Source of the DNA: Hofstenia miamia
Lineage: Eukaryota > Xenacoelomorpha > Acoela > Hofsteniidae
Length of the DNA stretch: 64,000 nt
Direction of reading: 5' to 3'
NCBI GenBank assembly: GCA_900660155.1
Contig: CABFPE010000204.1
Span: forward strand, 393,490-457,489
The translations under genes and the position numbers were made by a program. The notes beneath the pieces are model-generated. The model made no database searches. It had not been told where the DNA came from and saw nothing but the letters and a program-made list of their open reading frames with translations. Positions 1-13,634 of the stretch are shown here, one piece after another; position 1 is the first letter of the stretch; each line of letters begins with the position of its first letter.

Positions 1-32
<32 letters not shown>

Positions 33-3000
33 CATTTTAGTTATTGATGTCATGCAGTTTATAGCTAAGATTAGTTTAAAATTTTAAATTGCAATTCTCT
101 TAAAACATTATGTGTGATAAACTAATAAGGTTGTTCAGTAGAGAAATTTAACGTCTATAAATTGTGATAATAAACTGCCATTTTACTGTCTATTACAGAC
201 TGAAGCCTCTGGATTTTGAGTGTACGGTTATAGAAAGTAATGTCTTCAGTGGTTCATTTCCACTTTGTAATACGTGAAGTATTGATTCATTTTTGAGAGA
301 TTAAACGCTGGAGTTGGATCGTTAGTTCTGATGATTGAAATACTTGATTAAATGCAATAACAAAAGAAACGCTGAAATGCTTCCCTTGAGACCTCTTCTT
401 TAGTTAAAGGATTTTAAATTGCTTACATTATGTTTCCATCAGCCTTAACCATGGTTTACGAGACTGTTTACTGCTAAAAATCTTCTGGATTTTGTCTGCA
501 GATCGTATTGTTTATATAAGAGAACTAAACTCACAATAAAACTGACATATACATTTGTACTAGTAAATTGTCAGCCAGTGTAACAGATTAGGTTTTAACG
601 ATTCTAATCTGAATGGCGCGTTATATTGTCAAGAGAATCGTCTGACAGTAGCATACAATTTATTTATAAATGTTTTCACGAAATATTCAATAAATTTTTA
701 TTGTCAAACGCGGGATTCGATTTTAATGAAAAACGCTACTGGATTAGAACAAGAATTGCAGTATAAGTCATTTTGAAGTCGCCGTGACATTTATTATTGG
801 CATTCACTGCAATTGCTTTAAAGAAATTACTCTTCCAGATAAGCATGTCTGACTTAAATACCTTCATTATCATTTTATTTAGCTTTCTGCAATTAGTGCG
901 GAAAGAATACAAGATGATTCTATAGTTTGTAATTATGTCACTTTGAGAATATTTTGCATCGCAAGTAAGGTGTTAGAAAATTTCGAAAGGACAGGGCAGC
1001 GGGCAGCAGGCAGCAGTTCAAAATTTTTCCGCATAAAATATGGAAAACATAAATATTTATTCATTATCCATACAAAATCTCATTATATCTTGTGAAAATA
1101 GATTTATGAGATTGTCTGTATAGGTAGAAGCTTGTCATACACACATAAACACAAAACAGTGATAAATAAGCAAACTCTCTGGTTTTATTATATGTACCAT
1201 CATGTTTGGTAAATATTCAAAAAAACGGAGGTGAGTGATTGCATTCCTGAGAACCAGTCCATAGTAAGGCTGCTCAACGCATCGCCATTTTCTATGTATC
1301 GACGATGTGTATCGGATCGACCAAATTTTACAGTCTCGTTCAATTTTCGATCCTACTTCTGATTGGACTAAATTGCAACGCAGTGTTTATTTAATGTAAC
1401 CTTTCTTTTCACCCTTTGACCTTTTGTAAACTTGTTTTTGTGAAAGAAAATTTGTATAATTATGGCCGTGTGTTGTAATTTTGTGCAGTTTGATAATTAA
1501 ATTTTCTTGTGCAATGAAGTTTTTTTTATTATAATCTAGGTATTGTGAGATTAGTCCAATATAATGTCACAGTATTTCCTGTTAATTGACACTAGCAATA
1601 GCATCATGAAAGAGCTATCCACACAGCTACCTTTATGAAATGCAATTGGAGAATATTACTACATCGTAAAATTAAGATCATGATCGTCAAAGTACTTCAA
1701 AATATGAAGGTTTCCAATATCATTTCATATGGCTTCTCATGCATTAGAACTGAGTAGGTAAATAGTCAAATCTTCAGTAGAATTTTTTAGCGTTATAGTT
1801 TGGTTTATGTATTTCTTGCCCACAAATTCCATTTTCATTTGAGTTTGCATAGAGAGTGAAGTGGATTTAACTTAACTATTCAAAACTTTATTTTATTATA
1901 ATTTTTGGGCACTAGCTCAGGCGCTATAATGCTTATTTCCAATACTTAATATGGCTAATTATCTCGTTTGTACCTTTCTTAACTTCAAATTCTTTATTAA
2001 TTATTATAAATTTCTTTTAAAAAAAGGTAGAATTATTTTGGCATTACTGCTTTGCCAATGACCAAGCTAATAAGTGTTGGACAACTTCAATAACTTAGAA
2101 CCAACGCCAATTGCTAGCTTATGTTTTGGTTAGAATTCAGAGAGGAACAGCTTCATCAGGACCACCTTCAAGATTGTATACGTGCAAGGTGCAACCTCAC
2201 TATTTTTTTTTCAAATTTTCAACATCAATCGGTTTAATGGTAAAGAGACCCATTATGCAGATATCGATGCATTTTTGTGTTGTTTCTTTAAATACCAATT
2301 TATTTGGTTCATATTCGTCTACTACATTCTGGATAGCGCTCATCGTCGACAAACTGCGACGTCAAATCGTAATATTATCTTGCGCCCTGATAGATAAAGT
2401 TAGCCGGATTATTGTTCCATTAAGGCTAAGCTGTCCATTGCTACAATTAGGATACAACAGATTTGTCCATATTTTTAAAAACATCTTTCACACTCATTAT
2501 GAAGCTTAGAAATTTGGTAAATGTGCTCTCTGTTATTGTGAACATTTCTGATAAATCTTATTCCCCTCTCTGAAACAGGAAAATATTACTTTTTTGCAAT
2601 GAAAAATCTGATTTAGGTATAAAATTTCAAATTCTGCAAATAACTAATATTCTAAAGTCCATGTCGGCAACAATTGCCCTCAACTGATTTGTTTTCAGTA
2701 TATCATCCAAGCGTAGTCCCTAATCCAAGTTCTTTTCAGAATATGCACTTGCTCTTGAGAGAAGAATACATCTGAGACAATTTTCGTAGTAAATTTGAAA
2801 TTACTAACATGTGAGCTTTATATATATATATATATATAATTTGATTATTTTTTTGTTAAGCAAGAATATATCCATTACATTCTGTCGAGAGTTATTCCCA
2901 ATCTTCTGAAGACCCCAGTTCAGTTTGACCGGATACTAAGTAAGTCAATCAAACAGCAGTTGAATATATCCTTTCCATAAACAAGAAGGTTTCCACCACA

Positions 3001-6000
3001 GTCGAGTCTTTCGAGGATACAAAGGAAGCCATCCAGGATGTGCTATAATGGATTCTTTGTGTTGATATATTAAAATTTAATAACATAAATTTATTAAACA
3101 TACATTTTTATATTTCTGTTCTCAATCTTAAAATGAAAAGTTAAAAAAAATTTTTAGCGCTAGAGAGAAAACATGAGTTTCGAATAATGTAACCGATGCT
3201 AAATATATTCTTTTCGATTGTGAATTTTTAAACCTAAGCTTCCCAGATCATCGATAAGGATTCAAACAGTTTTGCACACATTTTCAAACATTTTTCTCTA
3301 ATAAAAGTCATAAATCTTGGAATTTTAGAGAATCTCTCAATGTAGTTGTGAATATTTGAAAATATTAACTATTTTTCAATGATACGTTCCACTTTTAAAA
3401 ACCCTCTCATTGCTTGTGTTTATAGAATTAGGAGGTCTAAAACTTATAGGAGTAACAAATACCATCAACCATTTCCATTTGTGTAGATAAATCTCCCAAG
3501 GTTGAGATGCGCTTTGCGAAAGTCAGATGGTGCACTCCTCTATCAAGTTGTGTTTTCGGATTTCAGATATATTTTTTTCTTCGTAAGTTATGATCGTTTT
3601 TAATTTTTTTTGAAGAACTATCACAAATTTCATGGGTAGTTCGTTTAGAATTCTTATTAAACTTATACTTCTCCTCTATACATATCAACTGCGCAAAATG
3701 TAAAGGAGGAATCTAATGGATCGATCTTAGCTAACTAAGGTAGATAAAAGAATATTGATGTATTCTATTTGAAAACCATGCTGTAGGATACGTAGAATTT
3801 TAAGAAAGTCTTTGTTGTGGAGGATCTCATTCAACATTTTGTGTTTTTTGATTTTTCAGTAGTGTCTTCTACCTTTGAATTATTTTAAAAGACACGTGTT
3901 TGAATTGACTGAGTTTGTATAATCTACATGCCCTTTAATGTATGCAAGTTAGTTATTATTGCATGCTTTTGCGTGTTATGGTTTGCTGTTTGACCCACAA
4001 CGAAGTGTAAAAACATTGCCGTTATGCGTTTCAAGTTTGTAGAGTTTAGTGTCAGCTTTTTGTTCAATATTTCAATTTCAGCTCACATAGCAGAAAGAAA
4101 ATAGTTTGTTCATCTGTTTTTATTCAATGACCACAGTAAAAAAACTATTTCATAATTAATTAATTAAAACAATTGACTAAGTGTGATATTTTTATTGCAT
4201 AACTGAAAGCTTTGTATGTATATTTTTTTTATTTTTTAGACGACGTCTAAGTTATTAGTGAAGAATTGATTTTTATGTTTCTAATTGCAGAGCAACCGGC
4301 CTATTGTTCATTTTGTTCTTTATAATTGTTACGTTTAATGTAATACTAGCTATTTAAATACCTCGCTTATTGTGATATACAATTATTTTTGGAAATCAAG
4401 TATAAATGCATAAAAGATTGTCCATTTTAATATAATGTAGCCCAATGCAAAAATTTACGTTCCTCTATCGAAGTTTCAATACAATCGAAACGTGAAACAC
4501 GTTTCTCTTAATGAAAAGCTTAACGAAAAACAAACCAAGACCGACTTAAATTTTCATAGAGCCACACCTTCGGTATAGCAAAAATGGATTTAAGGTCAGT
4601 ACTTCCAGCAGCAAATTTCGTTTCATTTTCGGCAAAATTGGAGAGTTACAAAGTGTTCTTTTTTAGTTTTAAATGTTAGAGAAAAATAAGAGTTATTATT
4701 TCAATGAAGAAGTTTTTGAATGTAATTGAAGGCATCTAAAGTGTAGGCGTGCACATTTCGTTTTAAAATGTCTATTCACGTAGCAATCGATAGCTCGATC
4801 CAGTCTTTCTATAGCTATTGTATGTAGTTGTGTAAATATAAATTAAAATACAAATTAGTATAATGGCGCTTTGGCAATTCTCAGTAGAGCTGACTAGCTG
4901 AAAAAGTCATCAATTTACCGCGTTTAATTTTATTTCCTTTATCTCTACCAGCATCAAAGAGTGGTTTGATTCAAGAAATTAACTGGTTCTATTTAAAGTA
5001 ACCTCCTCGCAATTCAATTGTTGCATCTCCTTCATCCTTCTAACACTTATCCAATAAGATTTTTTCCTTTTATCAATTACTCAAACTTTACATTTAAATC
5101 CCAACTTCGAGAATTAAATCTTTCGTTGAGGGCAACTTTTATTTAAAATTACACGTATTTTAAATTTTTTCGAATTCTTCATTCATGCAGATGCTGGTAA
5201 ATTCACTGCTTTTCTTTCGAATTTTTTCTTATAAGCCTATCTTTCGTCTTTAGATATTTACAACATGGGTGAAACCGGTCGACAGAAATAGTAACCCAAC
5301 CCAACCGACACTTCTTAATTTTCATGCTGGTCGAACTGTGTGGGTCTTAGGGATATCAACATGACCGGTATGCAACCGGTGGGAAATATATCCTAATTTC
5401 CAAAATTTATTAGCTCCCAAAAGAGTCCTTTAGTGTTTTATATATGACTACAGAGATGAGTATATTAAAAAACCAATTAATTGAGTTAAAAAAACAGATT
5501 GTTGTAAATATGTACAGATTCATTAATATAAATTGTTGTTCATTATTTCCTTGAGAACAATCATTAATTCCATTGTCCTTAAACAAACCCAACCCAACCG
5601 GTTCCAATCATGATTCACAACAGCCAATATGTCAATTGCTTTTCTTATAATTGCCTGAACCAATAATATTCATTTAATTAATGACTAATTAACGAAATGT
5701 AAGTGTTACGTTTTTAAAGAATTGAATTATAGATCGTAAGTTATGACTTAATATCTAATTGAATTTCAGCGATGAAGAATGCTGCATAATCACAATGTGG
5801 GAAGATTGAATTTGTTTTCGGTAGCTGAGAAATAATTCCCCCCATCAATCACTAATCTGATATAAATGAATTAGAGAAGTGAATTTAAACAAATCCATAA
5901 ATTCCTCGATAGATTGCAGCAGATGTTGAAGTGGTTGACGGATAAATCAATCGCTTATGAAAATAAATATAATAATTTTATTCCTTATAAAATTCTGCAC

Positions 6001-7292
6001 TGCTGTATCAATCGAAAGTGCCAATTGCTTCCAATATGAATGGCTTTCAATTAACTCGTTCTTGGATCGAACCGGTCTCACAATTTAAAGTTTATGCTTT
6101 TGTCATATGGTGACCTGCATGACCTTTTACGTTATTGATAGTTTTTATTAGTATAATTGATTGTAGTATTGGCTAATACCCATGTTACATCACTATATCA
6201 TGATAATGAGAAAGGACTTATAATGTAATGGAAGGCGCCAACTTTAATAATAGGTTGGTTGCTCAAGTGTTTATTACCACTTCGACCGAGGTCTTTTCAC
6301 TATAGGCACCTCTAAAATTCTAGTGTTCCATTACTTTTAGAAACGCCCACTAACTAAATTTGAACGGTTATATCATTTTGAATTAAGTTTTATGATGTGC
6401 TTTGTTTTGAAAATTTGAAGAAAAAATGGCAAGTTTCTTTGTTTTATTAAAAATTGGTCTTAATTGTCTTATATTGTCTATCAGAGTTTCAACATGGCTT
6501 GGGATATACCTGTATACGTGCTACAATCGTGTTTGTTGAGAGCACAAGCTCGACTTGACTCGAATCCGAAATTCTATACCCGAAGTATCATATCATATAA
6601 AATGGAAAATCACCCCGATTTTCTTTCGAAAAACCAAACCCTACCCGATTTTACTTCTTTGTATCTTAGAAATAGGAAACAACAATTCAACAATATTATT
6701 AATAATAACGTGTTTATTAAATCATATTGAAGCCTATGTTTAAATAAATCTCTTTATGAATATTTATGTACATGTATATTTTACTATATTTAAGACGACC
6801 ACGACCACACTTATACGACGTAGCGTACCTCATGTAAGTTTTAAAAAGCCGCGTATATATGTAGTTTCGATGTGGACATTGACTGTATTATTTGTTTACA
6901 TATTTTACAAGTTTAGCAATGCATTTTGGAGCATAAATATTTTATTAGCGACTATAAAAAGGTTTATTCCCTATCAATGTTGTTTCCACAATGTTGATAT
7001 TTTATTGCTTTATAAATATCTACTTTTTTACGTTTTTCATAGCCAACTCTACCAATTAATTGTTCAAGGGGCCTATCAAAAATATCTAATTCAATTTCTG
7101 AAAAATCCAAAATTACGAAATGTGTGATATTAATTTTTAGTTAATTAAATTTTTGGTTTTAATTTTGCATGGAAAGGTAAATCACACTAATGAACCAAGT
7201 AGAACGCTTGCTTGCCCCTCAGCACACATTTACTTTGAAATTCTTCTACTCCTTTCCTCACATTATTCATGTGAATTTATTCGCCATTTTAG
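1..7292. other. Upstream non-coding stretch before channel cassette A
   Basis: No gene is recognised here. The stretch opens inside a (TA)n microsatellite (1-30) and has another at about 2820-2838. A 132-codon open frame at 2111-2509 has no recognisable motif. A short segment at about 5267-5610 contains two copies of the motif AACCCAACCCAACCG and several ACCGGT sites, and may be an old repeat. No T1 (BTB-type) domain, which a Shaw/Kv3 channel needs before S1, can be found, so the 5' exons of cassette A probably lie before the window. Bases just before 7293 are intron ending in an AG acceptor. Confidence 0.6.
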
Positions 7293-7466
7293 GTTATTGC
7301 AATAGTCTCAGTCCTCTTCATTGTGGTTTCGATCTGTTGCTTCTGTATGGGGACTCATCCGAACTTCCAAGAATGTGAGTCTGACGACACTCCATCAGAT
7401 ATTCAAATTAATGGATCCACTCAGGAACCATTCTTAAAATACTCTCAAGAGGTTTCCTCATCAAAG
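7293..7466 (+). CDS. Cassette A exon 1: S1 and first half of the S1-S2 loop
   Basis: This exon has 58 codons, phase 0 at both ends, with acceptor TTTTAG before 7293 and donor GTAAAC after 7466. It encodes the hydrophobic S1 helix (residues 1-19) ending in FCMGTHPNF, typical of the Shaw/Kv3 S1-to-loop transition. An acidic, serine-rich extracellular segment follows, with a possible N-glycosylation site (NGS). An overlapping frame is open over part of this region but shows no channel similarity. S1 cysteines cluster as ICCFC. The exon breaks inside the S1-S2 loop; cassette B has no intron at that place. The upstream exon should carry T1 and end in phase 0. Confidence 0.88.
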
Positions 7467-7894
7467 GTAAACACAAACTTAACATAAACGTGATTTTAGA
7501 TAACTAAGTATTTTATTGGTGGAAATTAAATTCTAATAAATGTAGTTACTGAAAAGCATTGCTATATGTATGATATATTCCAGCTAACTTAATCTCATAG
7601 GAATATTAAAGAGTGGGTTTTGTCATTATTTTCCAAAAAATTACCTCTAATTATAAAGGATGCACTTGACACAAAATATTTAATGAATCCTCAAGAATTG
7701 TTGATTCTTGCAGTAAAACTCAGCAGATATAAGGGCAAGAAATATGTTTTTTTTAAAAATGTAAGGTTTCAATGAAACCTTTATATTAATTCAAAGGAGA
7801 TATTTTCAATTTTTTGTTGTAAATATATTCAGTTTACGTTTCAATCAGATGGGATTTACTAGTCCAAGTCAAACGAGACTATGATTAAAGACTG

Positions 7895-8025
7895 AATATT
7901 TCCGTGTGACTGGGACCATAGATTTCAGAATATAATTTTGTCAATTTTGGTCAAAATAGAGGTTTGCTGTGGGACCAATTGGGATTGGTTAAAGTTGAGA
8001 CTAACAAAATTCTGGTCCTTCTCCG
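7895..8025 (+). repeat. Dispersed repeat, copy 1 (inverted relative to 30195-30400)
   Basis: The segment shares long stretches with the reverse complement of 30195-30400. Examples are GATTTCAGAATAT, then a TCAATTTT/TCAAAA-type block, then GCTGTGGGA followed by CCA(A/T)(T)GGGAT, in the same order and spacing. The family is unknown and no ends or target duplication could be fixed. The two copies are about 22 kb apart in different introns of cassette A. Confidence 0.55.
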
Positions 8026-10488
8026 GCAAAATCATGTTTCAAATTCTTTAGTCTGAAACTTGGAAATTGTAGAAAAATGGTATTTTTAATTTTCAATTTT
8101 ATCTTTCAAATTGTTGTCATACTTTAATTGAATATTTTCATGTCTTCAAAAAACTCTTCCAACAGTAAACAATGGATTATATTTAGTGAAATTCTTTTGA
8201 GTACTAAAATCTCGTACTTTTTGGTATGAGTTTTTCCAGAGATTGAAGTTTGTAATACATAATCATGAAGGTGTATATTTATTCAATTGGGCTTTTTGAT
8301 TGAGCTAAAACTTGTGGGTTACTTTTAATCTTCAATCTTTTGAATACTGTATGGAATATTATTATAAGCTCTCTCCATTGATGTATGCATTTAAGGACAT
8401 TCAACTTAATATTCCCGCACCTCAATCATAAATATTTAATATTATTTATAACTTTAATGAATGCTTCAATAGTTTTTATTAATAATAAATTTTCTTATTG
8501 ATTTCTGGTTTATTGCATGTGTTCTCGATAAATATTCACTTCAGTAAATCTACTCTCAAACTTTTTTAATGTGTAGATTTCTTGCCGTTCAATTCGATAA
8601 TAAACCTTTAACGATATAAAATCTAACAAGATTTTTCTTTGGATTTTTCTATAGCCCCTGAGACGCAATGTGTACAATTGTACACATGTAGAAACTAGAT
8701 TTATTTAGAGATATGAATTTATATTCAACCCTGAATATCTTTGTTTATTAAACTAGGCAACTTTTTCGTTATCTTAAAATTAATTTGATTTAAATATTGG
8801 TATAATTTAGTATTGAAGCAACCTTTTAAAAATTAGCATTTCGCAAAATGGTGAATTTGGTGAAACTAGTTGAATTTGAGTTAATCACAAATCATAATAT
8901 AGCCTCACAAGAAACAAGTTTTGCATTATTTCAATGTCATAATTCGTAACACACTCTAAATAAAATGTTTTCAACAAAAGTATGTCATTAAAATATTATG
9001 ACCTTGGTAAAAAATTACATGTGTAGAAATTTGCACAGACAATTTCAATGGAAATATTAGCAATAGAAAAAGTTTCTTAATGTCATCAGAAACAACTAGC
9101 AGTGCTGAGCCGCCATATAAATATTTTTAGCACTTCCCTACAGTGTGCATGTCTGAAAGGGATACATCGTTTATTGGCATGAAATAATGGTACAATCAAA
9201 TTTTCTCTTCGAACATTTATGCTGGAAATTGAAAGTTAATTGATTCATAACCATTGAAAAAAGCAAAACTCAACAAAACTTTAAGTTCATAGATATTGAT
9301 ATTTAGATTGTGTTCATTTTAAAATTGCGGGGATCTTTGAATGACCTCTTATCATGTGAAATGTAATGAACTGGTGTGACATAATGATGATAAGTTAAGA
9401 AGAATTACCTAGAGAAAACATTTACAAAACCATTATCTCATAAAAAAGAGATCTTGGAAATTCTGCTTACATTGACATTATTTGGCAATTTTTTAAACAA
9501 GAATGACTTACTGCTATATAACCTTCTGTCACGATAATATATTCTAAGAAAATTCCAGAGAAAATTTTTCTTACAATAATATTTAATCCTATCATAATTT
9601 ATAAACACTTCCATTAATCCAAAATGTATTATAGCACTTCCTCCATTATAGCAATAATCAGCACTAAACATGGTTATGTTATCATATAAAAACATTTGAA
9701 GCAAGGAATCAACAATATTTTTTTCAGGAAAATGGATCTTGTATCACCTATAGTGCATAATGAAGTTGAATTATGTTTTTCAGAATATTATATAAGCTGC
9801 TTGTTAAACTAAGTACATCTTGTATAAAGTTTTGGTTTCACAATGCTTTTATCCACCCATCTAAACGTGCGTGAATAGTAGGAATGTTGTATTGATTCTT
9901 GCAAAATGCTAAGCTCATTGCCACGACTTGAAATAATGATCTGTTTCTATTTTTTTCATTTTTATGTTGAACTGTTTGGATGCGGTTGGAGCTATTTTTG
10001 TCTAGTAGAAGATTTTCCTTGAGGAACATCTAAAAACTACTGAAAGCCTCAATTCATTTCTGAATGCCTTTAATTTCCAAGCGGACAATGAATGCATTAA
10101 TGTTTGGTAAAGTTATTCATGCCTTCAATTGACTAATTAAGTTTCTAGTATATTATTTTTTGAACTAGAAGGTGTTTTGACAAATTTCGTTACTAGGTCT
10201 TTGAAATGTATCAAGAAATAAATGGAATTATTAAGTTTTATATCATTCTAAATTGATTTTCATTTTCTATTGAAGTCATTAATTTAATTTGTTGATGTTC
10301 ACATTTGTCAAATTGCAACATTGTTTAAATATCTGGATTAAGTCTTTGCCCAAGACTTTCACTCAGATTTATTTAAAATATTGTTATGCATTGTTTGCCA
10401 TAACTACATGTAGATATAACAAATAATAGTTTGCATAAACCTGCTTTCTTCATGTATATCAATGCGCGCTAAATATTACTGAATCATG

Positions 10489-11960
10489 CTAATAATAATA
10501 ATATTCTAGTTCAAGGAAGATGTTGCAGAAGCAAGTGGAGACATTGGAGAAGGCAAGCAGAGATTCAGGGTTGGAATTTGGATTAGGAAAGTGTGCGACA
10601 GTGACTATGACCAGAGGCAAGTGCATAGATGGAGATGGTTTGGAGACGAGCAGTGGAGATAAGATTGAGGAAGTTAAAGAGGGGTACAAGTACTTAGGTG
10701 TGATAGATAAAGATAGAACAAATCATGAGGAAATGAAGACGAGGTTAAGAAAAGAATACAAGAAGAGAGTAAGGAAAGTACTACAGAAGTCAGCATTAAA
10801 TGGGCAGAATAGTGTAAAGGCAATTAATACNNNNNNNNNNNNNNNNNNNNNNNNNNNNNNNNNNNNNNNNNNNNNNNNNNNNNNNNNNNNNNNNNNNNNN
10901 NNNNNNNNNNNNNNNNNNNNNNNNNNNNNNNNNNNNNNNNNNNNNNNNNNNNNNNNNNNNNNNNNNNNNNNNNNNNNNNNNNNNNNNNNNNNNNNNNNNN
11001 NNNNNNNNNNNNNNNNNNNNNNNNNNNNNNNNNNNNNNNNNNNNNNNNNNNNNNNNNNNNNNNNNNNNNNNNNNNNNNNNNNNNNNNNNNNNNNNNNNNN
11101 NNNNNNNNNNNNNNNNNNNNNNNNNNNNNNNNNNNNNNNNNNNNNNNNNNNNNNNNNNNNNNNNNNNNNNNNNNNNNNNNNNNNNNNNNNNNNNNNNNNN
11201 NNNNNNNNNNNNNNNNNNNNNNNNNNNNNNNNNNNNNNNNNNNNNNNNNNNNNNNNNNNNNNNNNNNNNNNNNNNNNNNNNNNNNNNNNNNNNNNNNNNN
11301 NNNNNNNNNNNNNNNNNNNNNNNNNNNNNNNNNNNNNNNNNNNNNNNNNNNNNNNNNNNNNNNNNNNNNNNNNNNNNNNNNNNNNNNNNNNNNNNNNNNN
11401 NNNNNNNNNNNNNNNNNNNNNNNNNNNNNNNNNNNNNNNNNNNNNNNNNNNNNNNNNNNNNNNNNNNNNNNNNNNNNNNNNNNNNNNNNNNNNNNNNNNN
11501 NNNNNNNNNNNNNNNNNNNNNNNNNNNNNNNNNNNNNNNNNNNNNNNNNNNNNNNNNNNNNNNNNNNNNNNNNNNNNNNNNNNNNNNNNNNNNNNNNNNN
11601 NNNNNNNNNNNNNNNNNNNNNNNNNNNNNNNNNNNNNNNNNNNNNNNNNNNNNNNNNNNNNNNNNNNNNNNNNNNNNNNNNNNNNNNNNNNNNNNNNNNN
11701 NNNNNNNNNNNNNNNNNNNNGGCAGCATGCGTTAGAAGCAGGAGCACTAGGAGCAGTGAGTAAGAAGCATAAGAGATACTTGGAGGAGTTGGGAGTACCA
11801 AAGTGGGGAGGAGCAGTAGCACAGAAGGCAGCATTGTTAGGTACAGCTAGAGTCCTGAGGAAAACTCTCAGACTTCCTGCGAACTGGTGAGCTTCCCGAG
11901 CTGAGAGGGATATCAGCATGAAGCTGTCGAAGTAATGAAATAATAATAATATTAATAAAA
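10489..11960 (+). mobile_element. 5'-truncated LINE with restriction-like endonuclease (R2/R4-Dong-like), copy 1
   Basis: An open frame from about 10520 encodes the part of a reverse transcriptase just after the catalytic box (LEFGLGKCATVTM, then EGYKYLGVIDKDRTNHEEM), as in the R2/R4 superclade with a C-terminal restriction-like endonuclease. After an 890-base gap the frame resumes with the protein's C-terminus (GALGAVSKKHKRYLEELGV, then AALLGTARVLRKTLRLP) and stops at 11888-11890. The 3' UTR ends in TAA-type repeats, and the 5' break is preceded by AATAATAATAAT (about 10490-10503). Insertion in TAA repeats is a habit of the Dong group. The copy is about 90% identical to copy 2 over the 150 shared bases I compared. 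Confidence 0.85.
10831..11720. other. Assembly gap, 890 N
   Basis: All bases are N. The gap sits inside LINE copy 1 and should hide the rest of the thumb region, the Cys-His zinc knuckle and most of the endonuclease domain. Large open frames spanning it are artefacts of the N run. Confidence 0.99.
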
Positions 11961-12362
11961 ATCATAATAGTAATAATGATAATAATAACAAGTGTAATTG
12001 AAATAGGTCCACTTTGTACATGGTAAATTCTAATTAGGGATACAGAACAGATTCTTGAAATAATTTTGCATTCCACAACTGGAATACGCCTGTTCTTCTT
12101 CATTAATATTTACAAGGTAAGGCCGATTCTCAAGTATGGTCATCAACAGACCGAATTCTACCCTATATCAAAGTTTCAGACGATTCCCTTAATTTTTCCA
12201 GTTTTTATTACCAAATGAAATACCCTTTAAAATTAGTATAGGATTTGTACACAGCGCAACTAATAATTACGAAAAATTGTACAGGGAATCTCATAATTAG
12301 AAGCCTGTAGAATGAGGACAAAATTACAGTAATAATTATTACTATAATAAAATTTCTATATA

Positions 12363-12395
<33 letters not shown>

Positions 12396-12801
12396 ATGGA
12401 AGGAGCGCCTTCATTGCATTAGTGGTATAATGAAACTAAAGAACTCAGACATGCACGCACTTAGGCAATTTCCTTCATATTAAGCGCAATAATATTGCAT
12501 TTTGAAGGACAACTCATTTTATTCCACATGAAAGTGCATCTTTGCTCTCCTTTACTTAAGCATTTGTCTTAAATGTTTTTCATTATTCTTTTGTTAAAAA
12601 ATGACTTCTATCCGTTTGTCTCTTTTTAAATTTCTTTTCATATCTTTGTTTACATTTCAATTATTTCTTTTAGGCATTGTACTAAAATAAACTTTGCAGA
12701 AACTATTCCATTGTTAGATTTATATAATTTATGTGTTCATTGATTTTAATCTTGGAATTAAAATAGGTACAAAAATGTCCAATCCTTTTTAGTAGTTTTG
12801 C

Positions 12802-12835
<34 letters not shown>

Positions 12836-12836
12836 N

Positions 12837-12875
<39 letters not shown>

Positions 12876-13113
12876 TATATTACGTTGTCAGAAATGTTGG
12901 GACTTCCGGGTGTGACTAATATTGGTTTAACAAGTTTATTAATTGGACAAATTTGCAAAATTAATTGACTCCTATATCTTATGGAAGGAGATAGTGTAAG
13001 TAATCTTTTACATAATCGTATGGATTCAATAAAAAATACACGAGAATTATCCATTGTGCGATGAAATGTTGGATGGTTTATAGTTTCAAAGTCTAAAATG
13101 GTATCTAAGAAAA

Positions 13114-13634
13114 TGCTTCAGCAGGGGTGGCCAGCCCTTGGCATACAATGCACTAATTTTTAAACACACAGGCTCCGATGCGCTACACAACCTTTATATT
13201 GCCGTCTATTTATGAAAACTGTTTACAGACATAAGTAGTATATTTAATTAGTGTATACATGTACATGAAAATAATAAAACACCCTTAATTAATGAGATAT
13301 TTGCATATGTATCAATTTCGCCAGTCCTTTAATGTTTGGAGTTAAATTGGTGAGTGAAAGCAAACAGAAATTTTTCAAATTTGAATCAGTCAAACGCGAT
13401 CTAGTTTTACTTTTAATAATTTTCATCGATGAAAATGCCTGTTCACATGTATATGTCAATCCGAAACGACAGAGTTTAACTCAATTCCATCACATCTTCC
13501 CTATCATGAATTGAATGAAAGTCTTCAATGAGAAATGTGTACAGCCTACTTCAAGGTTGTAATGCGCCACTCCTAATCTAGCAATGCGCCACATTTGGCG
13601 CATGCACCACAGGTTGGCCACTCCTGTGCTACAG
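13114..13634. mobile_element. Non-autonomous hAT element (MITE) with 8-bp target duplication
   Basis: The element body is 13122-13626 (505 bp). Its ends are inverted: CAGGGGTGGCCAGCC on the left and, read in reverse complement, CAGGAGTGGCCAACC on the right. CAGGGGTGG-type ends are characteristic of hAT transposons. It is flanked by TGCTTCAG (13114-13121) and TGCTACAG (13627-13634), an 8-bp target duplication with one mismatch, as expected for hAT. A 60-codon frame inside (13332-13514) has no recognisable transposase motif, so the element depends on a transposase from elsewhere. Confidence 0.85.

Noticed and set aside
10723-11919. Very long open frames over the N gap (both strands)
   Set aside because: They are open only because N was translated as X; the real content is LINE copy 1 on the + strand.
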